Shown: positions 13,133-25,283, counted from the stretch's first letter. The stretch: DNA of 64,000 bases from Zingiber officinale (GCF_018446385.1 NC_056001.1:107548436-107612435); one strand, 5' to 3'. A program made the numbers and translations. The notes: generated by a model not told the origin, from the sequence alone.

Positions 13133-14099
13133 GTGCCAAGTGCAACATCTTATATCTTAACCATCCCTACTCTGAGGGTACAATTTAATAATCAAATAAT
13201 GTTCTTAAATACAGATGCTAATTTAGATCATCGAATTTGAATCATGTTATAATTTTATTTTGAAAATCTCAATCCTAATCTGAATACAATTTAAATCTCC
13301 TAAATCTGAATCCGAACCCGACCCATTCAAATCCAATTTGAATAATCCGATTCAAAATGATATTTTTTTTTATTATTTTTATATAATTTTTTATTTTTAT
13401 CTCAATACTATATTATTATCGAATTAATATTGATATTAATATATATAAAAATAACTTAAATTTTAAAATAAATTTTTATACAATTTTAAAAAAATCTACC
13501 AAACCCTAAATTCAAACTGCATCAATCAAATTCGATCTAAAAACTTTTAATCCGAAAATTCTCTAACTCAAATCTCATCCAAATCTAAAAATTCTCAACC
13601 TGAGTATTATGTTTTTCAGATCAATTTGGATTAGATGGTCGGATGAGATTTATTTCAGACACCCTTATTTTTAAAGGTGTATTTGGATCGCCATACACAT
13701 TCGGCTATCTAACTAAGCATTTGCATGAGCCCGATTCTTAGTTGCTCACGGGACGACTAGGAAAACATCGATAAACACAGATTATACCAATAATATATCA
13801 GATTCATATTATACAACTAGAAGTTAAAAATTATATATATATATACTCATCGAGTTGATGGTTGACATTGCATGTGGAAAAAACATAGATGACTTAATGG
13901 AATTAAGACTAAAATATATTTATAAGCAACTAAGTTGTCTGGCAAAACAAGAGCGTAATTTTTCACAGATCTCGTGGGGAAATAAAGCAATTAGCACGTT
14001 AATTAATTTTAATTGCATATATGTTGACCTTGTCAGCATCTTTGACTATGGTACGCGTGCATCATAAGTTTCAATTAATGGCGTCATTAGAAATATAAG
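13133..14099. other. Intergenic DNA with a degenerate repeat
   Basis: About 13190-13650 is dominated by short variants of AATCTGAATCCGAA and its complement, probably a decayed MITE whose ends I could not fix. The rest is AT-rich with no gene recognised. Confidence 0.4.
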
Positions 14100-14141
14100 C
14101 ATTCTTAGTCATAATTAATCGTAGTATTATGACTAAGAATG
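14100..14141. repeat. Perfect 16-bp inverted repeat (hairpin)
   Basis: CATTCTTAGTCATAAT (14100-14115) is followed by a 10-base spacer and its exact complement (14126-14141). It could be a collapsed MITE or a strong hairpin. No protein or RNA gene was recognised around it. Confidence 0.85.
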
Positions 14142-14359
14142 TTTTTTGAAGAACAAATCCCATTTGGAAAGTTAGAGAACAAATAGGATCTTTTTGAAGA
14201 AAACAAATTCGATCGATCCTGATGGTGAATTCTGTAACTTCCACGTGTTTTATAGAGTTTAGAGTTATGCTAATCCGTCAGTCAAAGTCAATAAATAGAT
14301 TAACTATAACACAAAGGGAATTGGACTTTATTCGGATGAGACTTGGAATTAATTGAATC

Positions 14360-15337
14360 GACTATGCTCATCCTAGAGGTTCAAATTTGGTTAATTATGA
14401 CGGTACAAGTCAGCTACAATGACTCTTATTTCATATCCTGATCTTGATATATATTCGTCTCAGGCTCAATTGCTGACATTGTTCTAATATTTATCTTAGT
14501 CTTAGTTGTTATCATCGCTCTTGTCTCAGCCTCCGATTTAGACATCCTCCGATTCTCAATTCTCAGTTCTCAGTTCTCAACCTTGATATATCCAGTCCCG
14601 ACTTCAGATCTAGACATTTTTCATGTCTTAGCTCCCGACCTTGACACTGCTTCCGCCTCAGTCATAGATTATGACACTACTTGCCTGGCTCGATCTCAAT
14701 CGGTGACATCATCTATGTCTCGAGCCCATTTGCCGATATCGCTTCCGGCTCAGTTTCAGATCCTAGCATCACTTGTCTTGCTTTGCCTTAGTCATCAACA
14801 TTATCTATATCTTGGCCCTAGTCGCCGACACCTCTTCCGTCTCTGTCCCATATCCTGGTACCATTAACGTTTCGACCCTAGTCGGCGACACCACTTCTAG
14901 TTTACTCTCAAATCCGGGTGTCTCATCTCGGCCTTAGTCGCCAACTTCGTTTACTCGGCTACTCAACACCAACTTCAAATTTTCATTCCCTCATTCTCAA
15001 ATCAGGCCCACACTCTACATGGCCTATCATTGAAAATTATTTCTTTGCAAATACTCGAGAACATATGTCGCTGGATGAGCGGAGAGGTAGTTATAGGATT
15101 ATTAAATCTGGTCTCCTAGATATCTCAGTCCAAACACGTGGTGCTTAGTGAATGGCAAGACAACTAACGACTGTCAAATTTGGTCCCCTTGGCTGACTTA
15201 TATGAGAAAGATGGAGGAGCATGCAATAGGTCATCTTCTCTTTCTCCATCTTCATCTTCTTCTTCCTACATACCACCTCAAGTAAATCTTAATTTGAATG
15301 TTGGAGTGACCTGTCGAAATCTTCCCAACACCAATCA
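14360..15337 (+). mobile_element. Degenerate retroelement-like repeat with short CT-rich units
   Basis: From about 14420 to 14960 loosely repeated pieces such as CTCAGTC, GACAC and CTTCCG recur every few tens of bases, as in decayed LTR minisatellites. After it come possible promoter/leader sequences with CT-rich runs (15230-15270). No ends were found. The 94- and 76-codon frames here follow the repeats and are not called genes. Confidence 0.35.
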
Positions 15338-15463
15338 AATCCTTTATTGAAATATGTGGCAAAAGGCAATTCACTCACCCTCAACGTCCTCGCTAACCCG
15401 TCTCTATGCCAACATGGAGGAGGTAAATCATACGTGACTACTAGCCATTAGTGCAAGTGACCA
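15338..15463 (+). repeat. Dispersed repeat, copy 1
   Basis: This segment (from atcaaatcc to agtgacca) is repeated at 18651-18776 and, more weakly, at 22068-22225. Shared landmarks are tattgaaatat, ggaggtaaat and ccattagtgcaa-like blocks. It is probably part of an old retroelement family. Because copies lie on both sides of the LTR at 15464-18590, they are not halves of one interrupted copy. Confidence 0.6.
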
Positions 15464-18400
15464 TGTAAAATACCGTAACAAAATAATAATACTATAATAA
15501 GGTTAATAGACGAATAACCTTAACGGAATTTTTTAGAAATTTTTAGAAATTTTCTGGGGATTTTTCGGAGCCCATATGATGAGTTTAAGGGGATGTATTT
15601 ATAGGCTAAGTACAAGTCTGGTTATAATATCCAATTTAAGGAGTTGATTAAATTAATTGAACTAAGTTTATAAACCTAAACCTAAGTTTAATTTCCTATT
15701 TCTTTCTCCTCTTCTCCCGACTTCTCCTTGCTCCCGACATCTCCCTCTCCTCCTTGCGACACCGAGCCCTCTTCCCTTTCCTCTTTCTTATCTACTCCCA
15801 ATTTCTTCCTCCTCCCCCCCCTGCGATCTCTCTCACTCGCGCGAAGCCACCATCCCTTCTCTCATCGTCTGCGCTGATCCCCAGCTCATGAGTGCCATCT
15901 TCTTCCCTGACGTGTCGCGGACGTCAATCGACGAATGGCCTCGTGCCCTAGCTGTTCCTCTTAACCATTGGCTGTTGTGGGCCGACGCTACAACATAGGC
16001 GTCGCCATTTACCCCTCCGAGTCGTGCCTTAGATTCCATCACGACGCCGACTCCCGATCCGCCGATTTCCCCCTTTCTTCCTCAGCCATCTCTGCACGGA
16101 CGCACCCCGATGCCACCGCCGGCCAAGCTTCTTCTTTCCTTTCTCTAAGTCACCTCTTTCTTGCGGGGTGCAGCAACCCTCACCGCTGAAGCCGCCGATT
16201 GTTTGACACCATCTGAGGTGTAGCCGTCGATCTCCACTCTCTCGGCCACAAGAAGATCCGTACACGCGGTGACCCCATCCCATACCTGATCGCCGACCAC
16301 AGTGTTCATTCGAGCAGCTCACTAATTGTAGGTTCAAGGCTGCAGAATCTTGGCGATCACTGTTTTTCCTCCCTTCCTGATCACCAGAAACTGTCTCCCT
16401 ATCAATATCCTGGCCTCCGATGATCCCTGGGGCATAGTGGCAGCTGGGGGACAGATCTGTAACTGTCGGAGAGGGTTGAGGTAACAAATTAACCCTAGTA
16501 GCAGGTTCAGGTGTTTGAGATGTTAGATATCTGATTTGGGGTATCTGTTTGGGTGGTTAGCAGCATCATCCAGCTCTGACCACCAATTTCCAACATCAAA
16601 CTTCTCCAATCGTGGGTTAGCAATAGCACGATCGAATTTGGGTGACTTGTTGGATTGGTTTGATTCATTATGTAGTAGTTTGATAATTAAACGATGGATT
16701 GGTTATTGGAGTAGAGAAAAAAAGATTAGTGGATGAGTAGATATTGATAAATAAGGAGTTAAACTAATATAAGGAAGATGATGAATTTAATTAGGTGAAA
16801 CTAGTTTAACTCTAGTTGAGGTGGTTAATCAGTAATCGTATTCGATTAAGGTTATCGTAAATAGGTTAGGGGATTTGATTTAGTTATTTAACTTATAAGT
16901 AATTATCTAAATCTGTATGTTATGATTTACAGGACTTTGATTCGAGACAAACGTCTCGATGTGGGATCTATCTGATACAACCTTCTTTTTGAGGCGGGTA
17001 CCTTTGACTTATCTCTTTTGATATTGTCATTTTGATATACGTAGTAGGTTATATCTAGTAGTAATAATTATGTTTATATATGCCTTGGTATGTGACTACT
17101 TGATATCCGTAGTATGCCCTTATTGCTGTCTGTTTTGCATTATTGCTTATGTCCTCTTGATTCTTGCATTGTGTACTTACATAGTAACATACAATGCATT
17201 ACCGGATACAGGTCTAATTACTAGATATACTTGACATATGTACCTAGTGTTATTACTTGACATGTGTACCTAGGTTTATTACTTGGCATGTGTACCTAGG
17301 TTTACTATCTGGCATGTGTACCTAGATCATTGTTATGGACTCGATTTTCCTTTTGGTACACATTATGAGGAGGTTGATATTTTCAGGAGTTACATGCTTT
17401 AGCGTCATGCACCATTTTGCATGATTGCATGCTGAGAGATTGTCGACTCCATTGTTGTTGATCACATCGCCAGTTACATGATCTGCACATACAACCACTC
17501 ATAGGTTAGTGGTATATCAAGTAGGGTGTGTGCAGTTTGCTCTGTCAAGGCTCCGCTGGTCCGCTCATGGGTAGTGTGACTACAGCATGGTAGCGGGCAG
17601 AGATCCCTCCTCTTGACTATGATACAGGGAGATGAGAGCTTTGGCTCCCCCACTATGTTTGGGGTAGGAGGATAGGTGTACCCCGACAGCATCCTGTCCA
17701 TTTGGTCACTCAAGAGTAGTGATGGCAGAGTGCACAGTTGTCATAGCCATATCCACTCAGTCTCACCATCGCGTATGAGATGGCTGACTAGCGTCAGGGG
17801 TAACCATGCCATTTGCATCATATGCATGAATTGCATTTATTGCTTGTGATTGTTGCATTTTTAAATGTTACATTTTGGTGGTTGCATATGATTGACATGC
17901 ATACAAGAGACATTATATATTGGTCTGATGACCCTGCTACTGTTGGTGAGGTTCACACCCTTATGTCAGGATAAGAGGCCCTGGTGAGTACAGTTCTTCT
18001 TCGGTTGTTCAGTTTTGCATTGCCTGTTATTATTCAGGAGACTGTACTACATGATTATTACTAGTAGTTATATTTTACTATGCATGTCTGTCAATATTCG
18101 CTGAGTATGTTATACTCACTACCCCTTATTTTTCTTGTTGTTTTCAGGTTAGCACATAGATTGTCGTGTCGCTTGGAGTATCTTATCTGCCAGTCCCACT
18201 TCACATCCGAGGACTGTTTCCGGTTTTACTTTTACTTTACTTGTCTTATATTTTTGGTGGACTTGATGTTGTATAAATTTGACTTTGTTTTTGGTTTTGC
18301 TATGTGGAGTTGTAATTATTTTTTTGTAGTTGTGTAAGCCTAGCCGGTTAGTAGTCTTTATTGTTTTCGTTTGTATGGGTTTTCTTTCGTTTTGTTTTTC

Positions 18401-18590
18401 CACTGTGATTGTTTTTAGTACAGCCGTGTGAGCTGTTTATTGTATATAACTGCGTGGTTCTATATATATATTCCAGCTGTGTGGGCTGATGTATAGTTTG
18501 TGGATGTATATATATCATTCAGATTGTCACCGGTACAGAGAAGATTTTGCCAGATTTTTTCTCTGGCAGGAACTCCTCTAGGGCGTGATA
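15464..18590 (+). mobile_element. Long LTR, about 3.1 kb, same family as 9320-12074
   Basis: It starts TGTAAAATACCG and its right end is recognisable from the block aggaactcctctagggcg, which the minus-oriented copy at 9320-12074 also has. Shared internal landmarks include the gcagagtgcacagttgtcat segment and the repeated TGTACCTAG strings (17235-17330). No coding region adjoins it, so it appears to be a solo LTR. The flanks gacca and ggcaa match only 3 of 5, so no target duplication is claimed. It looks old. Confidence 0.7.
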
Positions 18591-18650
18591 GGCAAGACAT
18601 GGAAGAAGACATGTTTGAACATGCCGAGTTTCGACGTCAATACCTTATAT

Positions 18651-18800
18651 TTCAAATCCTCTATTGAAATATATGACAAAAGATGATTCGTTTACCCCAA
18701 CACCTCTACTAATCTATTTCTAAATTAATACGGAAGAAGTAAATTACATACGACTATCCCAACTATTAGTACAAATGATCAAATTATAAAGAAAGATATA
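18651..18800 (+). repeat. Dispersed repeat, copy 2
   Basis: Parallel to 15338-15463 in the same order and orientation, by eye around three quarters identical. The sequence just after it (18797-18850) also resembles the tail of the third copy near 22150-22210. Confidence 0.55.
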
Positions 18801-19141
18801 CTCATAAGTATGAGTTTTAATTCCAAAACTTTATATAACAATACTTTAATCTACAGTTTCATCCCTAAGAGACAAACCTTTTATTCAAATATGTTTCAAG
18901 ACTTCTTTTTCATCGACACTAGTAATCTCCGGGAAGCACGTGAGTTGGATTTAATTGGTGATTTGACCATTTGGCCGGAACAGATGCGTTATGAACCAAT
19001 CTAGAGATCTTTCACCTTTTTGTAAATGACTGAATGAAACACCTGGAGACAAAGCAAAGGAACCTTTTATTTAATCTGATTTCATGTTAGCTACTTTGAA
19101 ATTTTAGCATTACAGACGAAATGGAAAGATGCAGCCTAATC

Positions 19142-19642
19142 TAGGGGTGTCAAAAATGAACCCGACCCGACGACCCAACCCGAATCGACCCGAAAAAAAT
19201 CAGGTTCGGGTTGGACATTTTCGGGTTCGGGTCGGGTTCGGGTTGGAGGGTATTCGGGTTGAAGATTTTCGGGTTGGGTCGGGTCGGGTTCGGGTTGACC
19301 CGGGTTGACCCAAATATAGGGTTTAGTGGGGTTTTTTTAGGGTTAAATCAAATTTTATTTTGAAAATTAAGATGTTTTATGTATATTAATATCAAGTTAG
19401 TATGATAATGATGAAATATTGAGATAAAAGTGAAGAATTATAGGGAAAATAACTCCAAAAAGTCATTTTGAATCGAATTTTCGGGTTACACGGGTTGGGT
19501 TCGGGTTGGGCGGGTTCGGGTTCGGGTTTAGGAGTTTCGGGTTGAATTCGGGTTCGGGTCGGGTTCGGGTTGGGTTATAAAAAAAAAAAAAAAAATTTAA
19601 CCCGACCCAACCCGACCCGACCCACCCGAATTGACACCCTTA
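19142..19642. mobile_element. hAT-type MITE, 501 bp, rich in AACCCG/CGGGTT
   Basis: The ends TAGGGGTGTCAA and TTGACACCCTTA are inverted repeats of hAT form. The flanking 8-bp target duplication is exact: GCCTAATC at 19134-19141 and 19643-19650. Both subterminal arms consist of many AACCCGA or CGGGTT units, so the arms can pair. It ends 87 bp beyond the stop codon of the PB1-domain gene and may lie in its 3' UTR. Confidence 0.92.
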
Positions 19643-19729
19643 GCCTAATCCATGAGAACAACAGTTTTCGGAAAGATATGAAACATTTTACAACAACGAG
19701 TTTCTTTCAACTAGGCTACTGACTAGTGA

Positions 19730-19758
19730 TCACAATGCCATTGATATCTTCAAATCTT

Positions 19759-19791
<33 letters not shown>

Positions 19792-21448
19792 CAGCAGCTT
19801 CAGGTGCTGTGACTGCCAAGTTCACTGTCTGAAACTGAGAGGCTAAAGGTGGTTGTGAAAATGCCTGAGAATAGTACATCTGAGGTCGACGTCCAGAATC
19901 AGCGGAAATTTCATAAACATAATTAGCCATTGCTGCATGGTTTGGATGCTGCATCCAATGATACTTCGGTCCAGCATAAGGATGAACTTGATTGGGGAGT
20001 AACTGGATCAACTGAGGAGGGCATGCAGAAGGAATGGGAGGAAGGGCAACCGATTCAGGGTTCTCTGGAGCACATGAAATAGGAAGAGATGGCTTTCCAG
20101 ATGATGTCATTAAGCCAGGATCAATCAAATTGGGCTGATATGAGAATAAAGGGTATGGCATATGCTGGGGAACGGGCAAGTAGTATACTGGAATCTGGGA
20201 GGCTTGTGGTGGTTGCTGCATTGCAATAGGGTGGTAGGGATGCACAGGGAAGACTGTACTGGCTGTTGGGTGGTGGATGTAATGTGCATTTGCCTCAATA
20301 AACTGGGACGGATGTTGATGAACAAGGGGAGATTCTGCTACTGAAAATGGGATAATAGATTCAGAAGAGACCTTTGCATCGGAGTTCTGAATAACATTCG
20401 TAGGACTGGATGGAGCAATCAATATCAATTTTACGTCAAGGCAGAGTAAATATTTAGAACCAAAACAAATTTTAAGAAAAATTTGTAAAGAAAGATCTCA
20501 CCTTGATTCTGAACTGGAGACGATGGCTGCCACAACGTCGGCGAGCTCTGGAGGTTGTAGAATGCCACCGTGTTCAGATTTCTCATCGAAATCTTCGTCT
20601 TCAATCTGCGTCGCGGAATTGCTGGATGAGAGGGGGATCAGAAGGGCGATGCACTGATCGGAACAGCGTTCATCGGAAGGAACAGGAATAGGTGGGAGAT
20701 TGGAGAGAGACAGAGCAGATGATGTAGATGCGGAGGAGGAATCGCTACCAAGCTTCGCCATGGAGTCGGGCCGAGTGAGGACGAGCTGTTCAGGCTCGGG
20801 CTGGGTGCCGCCGCCATGGGAGTGGATAGACAAGTCGTCTTCGAGGCCGAGGAGGCAGTTGATTGAGGCGGTGTCGGAGGAGGATCCGCGCGGGAGTTCG
20901 TCGGTCCCCGTGCCCATGCCCATGCCATTGATTGCATTATTGAGGGCGTCGACGAACCAAGTTTCCGATTTTGACTCCTCCAATATCGACCGAACGCGGG
21001 AAGAATGTTCCGACAGGAACAAGAACAGGCGGAGGCGCGGTAAGCGAATCCCGTCTCCTCCTGCGGTCGAGATGCGATCGATCTCTTCGATCATGATCTC
21101 CAGGTCCTCTTCGGTGGAGACGGAGATGAGAGAATCGAGATCCTCGTCTGGCAGTTTGTACTTGAGGGAAAAAGATCGCCCGTCGAGAAGATCGCGGGAG
21201 AGCCTGGCGGATACTTCAGCCAGCGGTGAACGCCGATCGACGGCGACCATGCGGGTCTCGCCTCCAAGGTAACAGAGAGCCTTGTCGGTCGGTCGGAAAA
21301 CGATGCGGCCGCCATAGCTGCACATCAGGCGGAGCTTGCAACCGACGGACGATGCCGTGGAGGAAGGAGTGATCGTTTCGTCTAAGGAATCGCAGCCAAG
21401 GGACAGAGGGGAGGAGTAACCGGAGGCAAAGGCGGCGGCGGGTTCCAT
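19730..21448 (-). CDS. PB1-domain (octicosapeptide/Phox/Bem1p) protein
   Basis: Two exons, 21448-20502 and 20405-19730, join across a 96-bp GT-AG intron to give 540 residues. The PB1 domain spans about 38-146: KLRLMCSYGGRIVFRP, YLGGETRMVAVDR, LKYKLPDEDLDSLISVSTEE, then RLRLFLF. The DEDLDSLISV segment is the acidic OPCA-type patch that binds a basic partner domain. After it come Ser-rich acidic stretches, then a long Pro/Gln/Tyr-rich tail (YYLPVP, QVHPYAGPKYHWMQHP) and a run of ten Ala near the end, coded by a GCT/GCA repeat (19757-19790). Plant proteins of this layout are a large family of unknown or scaffold function; some resemble kinase-free relatives of PB1-Raf kinases. The coding exon is GC-rich. 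Length fits the family. Confidence 0.93.
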
Positions 21449-21513
21449 GAACGGACACCCGCATCAATTCGGGTATTTATTTATTATTTTAGAAAAGGAA
21501 GGATGACGACGAG

Positions 21514-21525
21514 ATGACGCGTCAT
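21514..21525. promoter_or_regulatory. 12-bp palindrome with TGACG and CGCG cores
   Basis: ATGACGCGTCAT is a perfect palindrome 66 bp before the PB1-gene ATG. It holds TGACG (TGA-type bZIP core) on both strands and ACGCGT, a known CAMTA-like core. Function here is inferred only from the motif and position. Confidence 0.4.
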
Positions 21526-22067
21526 GCTTAATCGCTAATCAAGTCAAACTCGTCACGACTCTGACTGAAGTAGGAATAATAATAATAATATTAATAATAT
21601 CAAATAATAAATAGTTAATAAAAAAAATATGATGATAGTAAAGGTTGATTATACTGTGTCCCATAAGATAAATTATAGAATCATATTATAATGCGAGAAT
21701 TTTTTTTATTACTACTAGAAGATCTTGTCTGTTGGTTTTAGACAAATTAAGGGGCGCAACAGTTGTCTACGACAAGGGCGACAGTGCTCCTCTTCTCATG
21801 GCAACGACACAGGATGTCGAAGGGACGCAGCAAGGCTAGGGATGTCAGGGAGGGGCCAACGTAAAGGTGGAGGGAGTTTCCACTGCTTTACGTCTTTGTC
21901 AATGGGCAAGGTCACATGGTCTGCGAGTATGCGGATGCATGCTTGAAATTACGGACCACAGCACGCTACCCCAAAACGCAAAGATAAAACTATATATAAA
22001 AAAAAAAGGTCTAGGTTTACAATTAGAATTTTAAAAAAAAATATAAATTTTAAAAATTAATGTGCGG
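21526..22067. other. Upstream flank of the PB1 gene
   Basis: It holds a short (ata)n tract near 21575 and AT-rich DNA, then a GC-richer segment (21750-21960) with a 73-codon frame of no known family. No gene is called. Confidence 0.45.
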
Positions 22068-22225
22068 CCGTCTATCCCTCCTTATTCTACGTCAATACAG
22101 AAAAGATAAATTATAAATTATTACTAATATTAATATAGATGGTTAAAGAGAAGATATGTTCAGACGTATTAAATTTTAATTCTAAAATTTCATGTGTCAA
22201 TATCTTATTTGTCAAGGATTAATTA
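22068..22225 (+). repeat. Dispersed repeat, copy 3
   Basis: A weaker relative of 18690-18850, sharing ccgtctatccc, aagataaatta, agatatgttca and tttaattctaaaa-like blocks in the same order. Confidence 0.45.
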
Positions 22226-22279
22226 GTGTAAAAATATTTTATTATATTATATGCTTAATTTTTCCTTATACGTACTAAG

Positions 22280-22960
22280 ATAAATGATCTCGGATGCTAT
22301 ATGAAATCGATGGAGAGGACACTCTAGATAGGTGGCCCTATGTTGACTGTACGAAGACTCCAAACTAAAAAAAATGACTCTGAACGATCCTGGGTGTTTA
22401 AAGGAGTGTTAGTAATCAAACCACACATAGACCCTCTGATTCCTAAGTCAGTGATCCGATTGAAAGCGATAAACAATAAATGAACAGTGACTATGCGTAT
22501 TAAATAGTTGTGTAGCATCGTTGCATACTTCTGTCTGTAGATGGAAACCCTCTTTTATAATGTTAATGTTTGTCTATGAACGAATCTCAAAGCGTTTTCA
22601 AAAAAGGGCAGGCCATAAATATGCTCTGATACCTTTCTCAAAATGGATATGCAACCTCTCTGTATTTGACAGGGTGGAAGCTTCTAATGCACAACTTATA
22701 TATAGAATACTCTCTTTCATACGTAGCACAAAATGTCAAAAAGGAATGTAAGATCGTTGGGTTGAGGAATCCTCAATATGCATAATTGGCCAATTGACTG
22801 AGCATCTCTTGTAGTCTGATTGGCTGTTACTTACAAGAGTGACCCGTTCAAATTTGAGGAATGTTACCACAGACTCGTCCTTTGCTCAACCTCTCCGTTT
22901 GGCATTAGAGTTTGGTGAGGTCAAGTGTCTAGTTTGTCCAATCAGATCGTAAGTTCGATC
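22280..22960 (-). mobile_element. Probable LTR remnant
   Basis: Read on the minus strand it has a TATATA string (plus coordinates about 22698-22706) followed by a leader, like the segment at 8820-9319. Ends are unclear. Family unknown, broken. Confidence 0.3.
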
Positions 22961-22978
22961 GGCTAGATCACTCGGCCA

Positions 22979-24120
22979 AAATAGTTAACTGTGCTAGTCT
23001 CGAGTGATGAAGTGGACTTTGTTCGGGATGATACTGATTCGGCTTAGAGTTCTTTTTTATCAATATGTAGGGGCTTGTCATTCGATCAGTTCAAGGGTTC
23101 GATCGGATGAAGAGCTCGGCTTCCAGCCGACCCCAAGATCCAATCGAATAATCTCTCAGTCAAGACGATCTTCTTAGCTAACCCCAAGTATTGATCTTTC
23201 CTTAACTTTGACCGCCATATCATCTGACCTCCTAGACTTTGACCTGACCTAAGAGCCCCATCTTATTCACCGCATCAATCCCCATAATTTATTCTTTTTT
23301 AAAATCAATTTGGAAGAGCTATTAAAGGTAGATTCGCCATCTCAGCTTCCCATGGATATAGGAGTTAAATTCAAATATAAAGCCGGAAGATACATGGTCG
23401 GATGAATTTCAATTCATGAATTCCGATAAAATTTAACCTTTAACTATTATACTAAAAATATTATACGTCTGTCAGCCACACTACGTTTATTATGGTCAGT
23501 TTACTTGGGAGAGCGGAAACAAACCTAAGGAAAAGTTTCCGCAGTGGAAAATAGTTAACTGTGCTAGTCTCAAGTGATGAAGTGGACTTTGCTCGGGATG
23601 ATACTGATTCGGCTTAGAGTTTTATTTTATCAATATGTAGGGGCTTGGCATTCGATCAGTTCAAGGGTCCGATCGGATGAAGAGCTCGGCTTCCAGCCGA
23701 CCCCAAGATCCAATCGAATAATCTCTCGACTAGGACGATCTTCTTAGCTACCCCCAAGTATTGATCTTTCCTTAACTTTGACCGTCATATCATCTGACCT
23801 CCTAGACTTTGACCCGACCTGAGAGCCCCATCTTATTCACCGCATCAATCCCCATAATTTATTCTTTTTTTAAAATCAATTTGGAAGAGCTATTAAAGGT
23901 AGATTCGCCATCTCAGCTTCCCATGGATATAGGAGTTAAATTCAAATATAAAGCCGGAAGATACATGTTAGGATGAATTTCAATTCATGAATTCTGATAA
24001 AATTTAACCTTTAACTATTATACTAAAAATATTATACGGTTGTCAGTCACACTATGTTTATTATGGTCAATTTACTTGGGAGAGCGGAAACAAAAACTAA
24101 GGAAAAGTTTCCGCAGTAGA
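22979..24120 (+). repeat. Tandem duplication of a ~570-bp unit
   Basis: The unit starting aatagttaactgtgctagtc at 22979 recurs at 23549 with only scattered changes, roughly 95% alike by eye. The spacing is 570 bp and both copies end in gtttccgcagt. The sequence looks retroelement-derived. It also holds ggtagattcgccatctcagc, related to the short insert at 28123-28204. The high identity suggests a recent duplication. Confidence 0.9.
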
Positions 24121-24239
24121 AAAGTTTCCGTCATTTATTTCATTAAAATTTTCAGATGGAAAAGAAACACAATCTATCAACGGATTATTTTGGAGTCAAA
24201 ATCGATCACCTCAAAATCGGATGGAAAACAGTGAATGTG

Positions 24240-24545
24240 AAAAAAATGACGTATGTACCCCTTTTTATTTATAAAATTACACCATATATCAAAAAATGAC
24301 GCATGTTCATTTTTTAACTCACAAAATTACACCATGTACTTAAAAAAATAACGTATTTTTACTTTTTAATTCACAAAAATACACCATGTATCTAAAAAAT
24401 GACGCATGTATCATTTTAATTTATAAAATTACACTATGTACTTAAAAAAAATGATGGATGTACTCTTTTTTATTTATAAAATTACACTATGTACTTAAAA
24501 AAAATGATGGATGTACTCTTTTTTATTTATAAAATTACATTACAT
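24240..24545 (+). repeat. Tandem repeat with ~58-60-bp units
   Basis: About five units of the form AAAATGACGCATGTA...TTTATAAAATTACACTATGTACTT lie head to tail. The last two are almost identical. Confidence 0.85.
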
Positions 24546-24672
24546 GTATCCACTTTCATCTATCAAAATAAATAAACATACAAAAGAAAAAATTTCTTCA
24601 CTCTTTCTCTTCCATCTTTATCTATCAAGATAAATAAACATTAAAAAAAAAAAAATCCTTCTCTTCTCTTCG

Positions 24673-24927
24673 TCAGGATAACTTTTTATTATAATTTTCA
24701 GAGCAGTTAAATTGATTAGTGATGACTTCACATGCATGCCACTTATCAACACATACCCAGCGCTCGCACTCGACGGCACTGATTGATCCCCTCTCGTCGC
24801 GCGCGACCTCACCGCCCGCGCTGCACCTTCTGCGTTGCCGCTGCTCTTGAGCTACGTACGCACTTGGCACTTCTACGAGCCATCGCTCCCCCGTTAAACT
24901 CGCTCCGCCACGAGCAGACGATGTCAT
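24673..24927 (-). CDS. Uncertain GC-rich open frame, possibly a captured gene fragment
   Basis: An 84-codon frame in a GC-rich patch (24750-24970) within AT-rich repeats. It begins MTSSARGGASLTGERWLVEV and has a Trp/Cys-rich stretch (CERWVCVDKWHACE). I do not recognise it. The sharp rise in GC with repeats on both sides would fit a gene piece carried by a transposon, or the first exon of an unrecognised gene. No leader, splice chain or terminal repeats were found. Confidence 0.2.
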   Translation of the reverse strand: MTSSARGGASLTGERWLVEVPSAYVAQEQRQRRRCSAGGEVARDERGSISAVECERWVCVDKWHACEVITNQFNCSENYNKKLS

Positions 24928-25283
24928 AGAGCGCGTACCGGTGCATGCTGCCGTAGCTAGCGTGGGAAGAGGTCGCTGTTGGAGCAGCCAGTCACGTAAT
25001 TGTCCTTCATTGGACGATCGACAAAAATAGAAGCAGATGTGGACATAGGTGTAGTAGGTTGCTGTCTTTTTTTTTTTTTTTTTTTTAATGAGAATATTCC
25101 TTTTAGGTATACTGGGTGTGTATAGTATTTTCTATTATATTATCTAAGCTAAATATAGACAGTATTAGTTAGTGATTTGCTTTTACTTTTTATCTTATAA
25201 AATTATTTATATAGAGAGTTTTGATTAGGAGTGTAAATTTTTACTTTTTATCTTATAAAATTAGTTTTATATAGAGGTTTGAT

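Noticed and set aside
15833-16487. Minus frames of 69 and 152 codons and a plus frame of 73 codons
   Set aside because: They lie in the matching GC-rich part of the second LTR copy and have no family resemblance.
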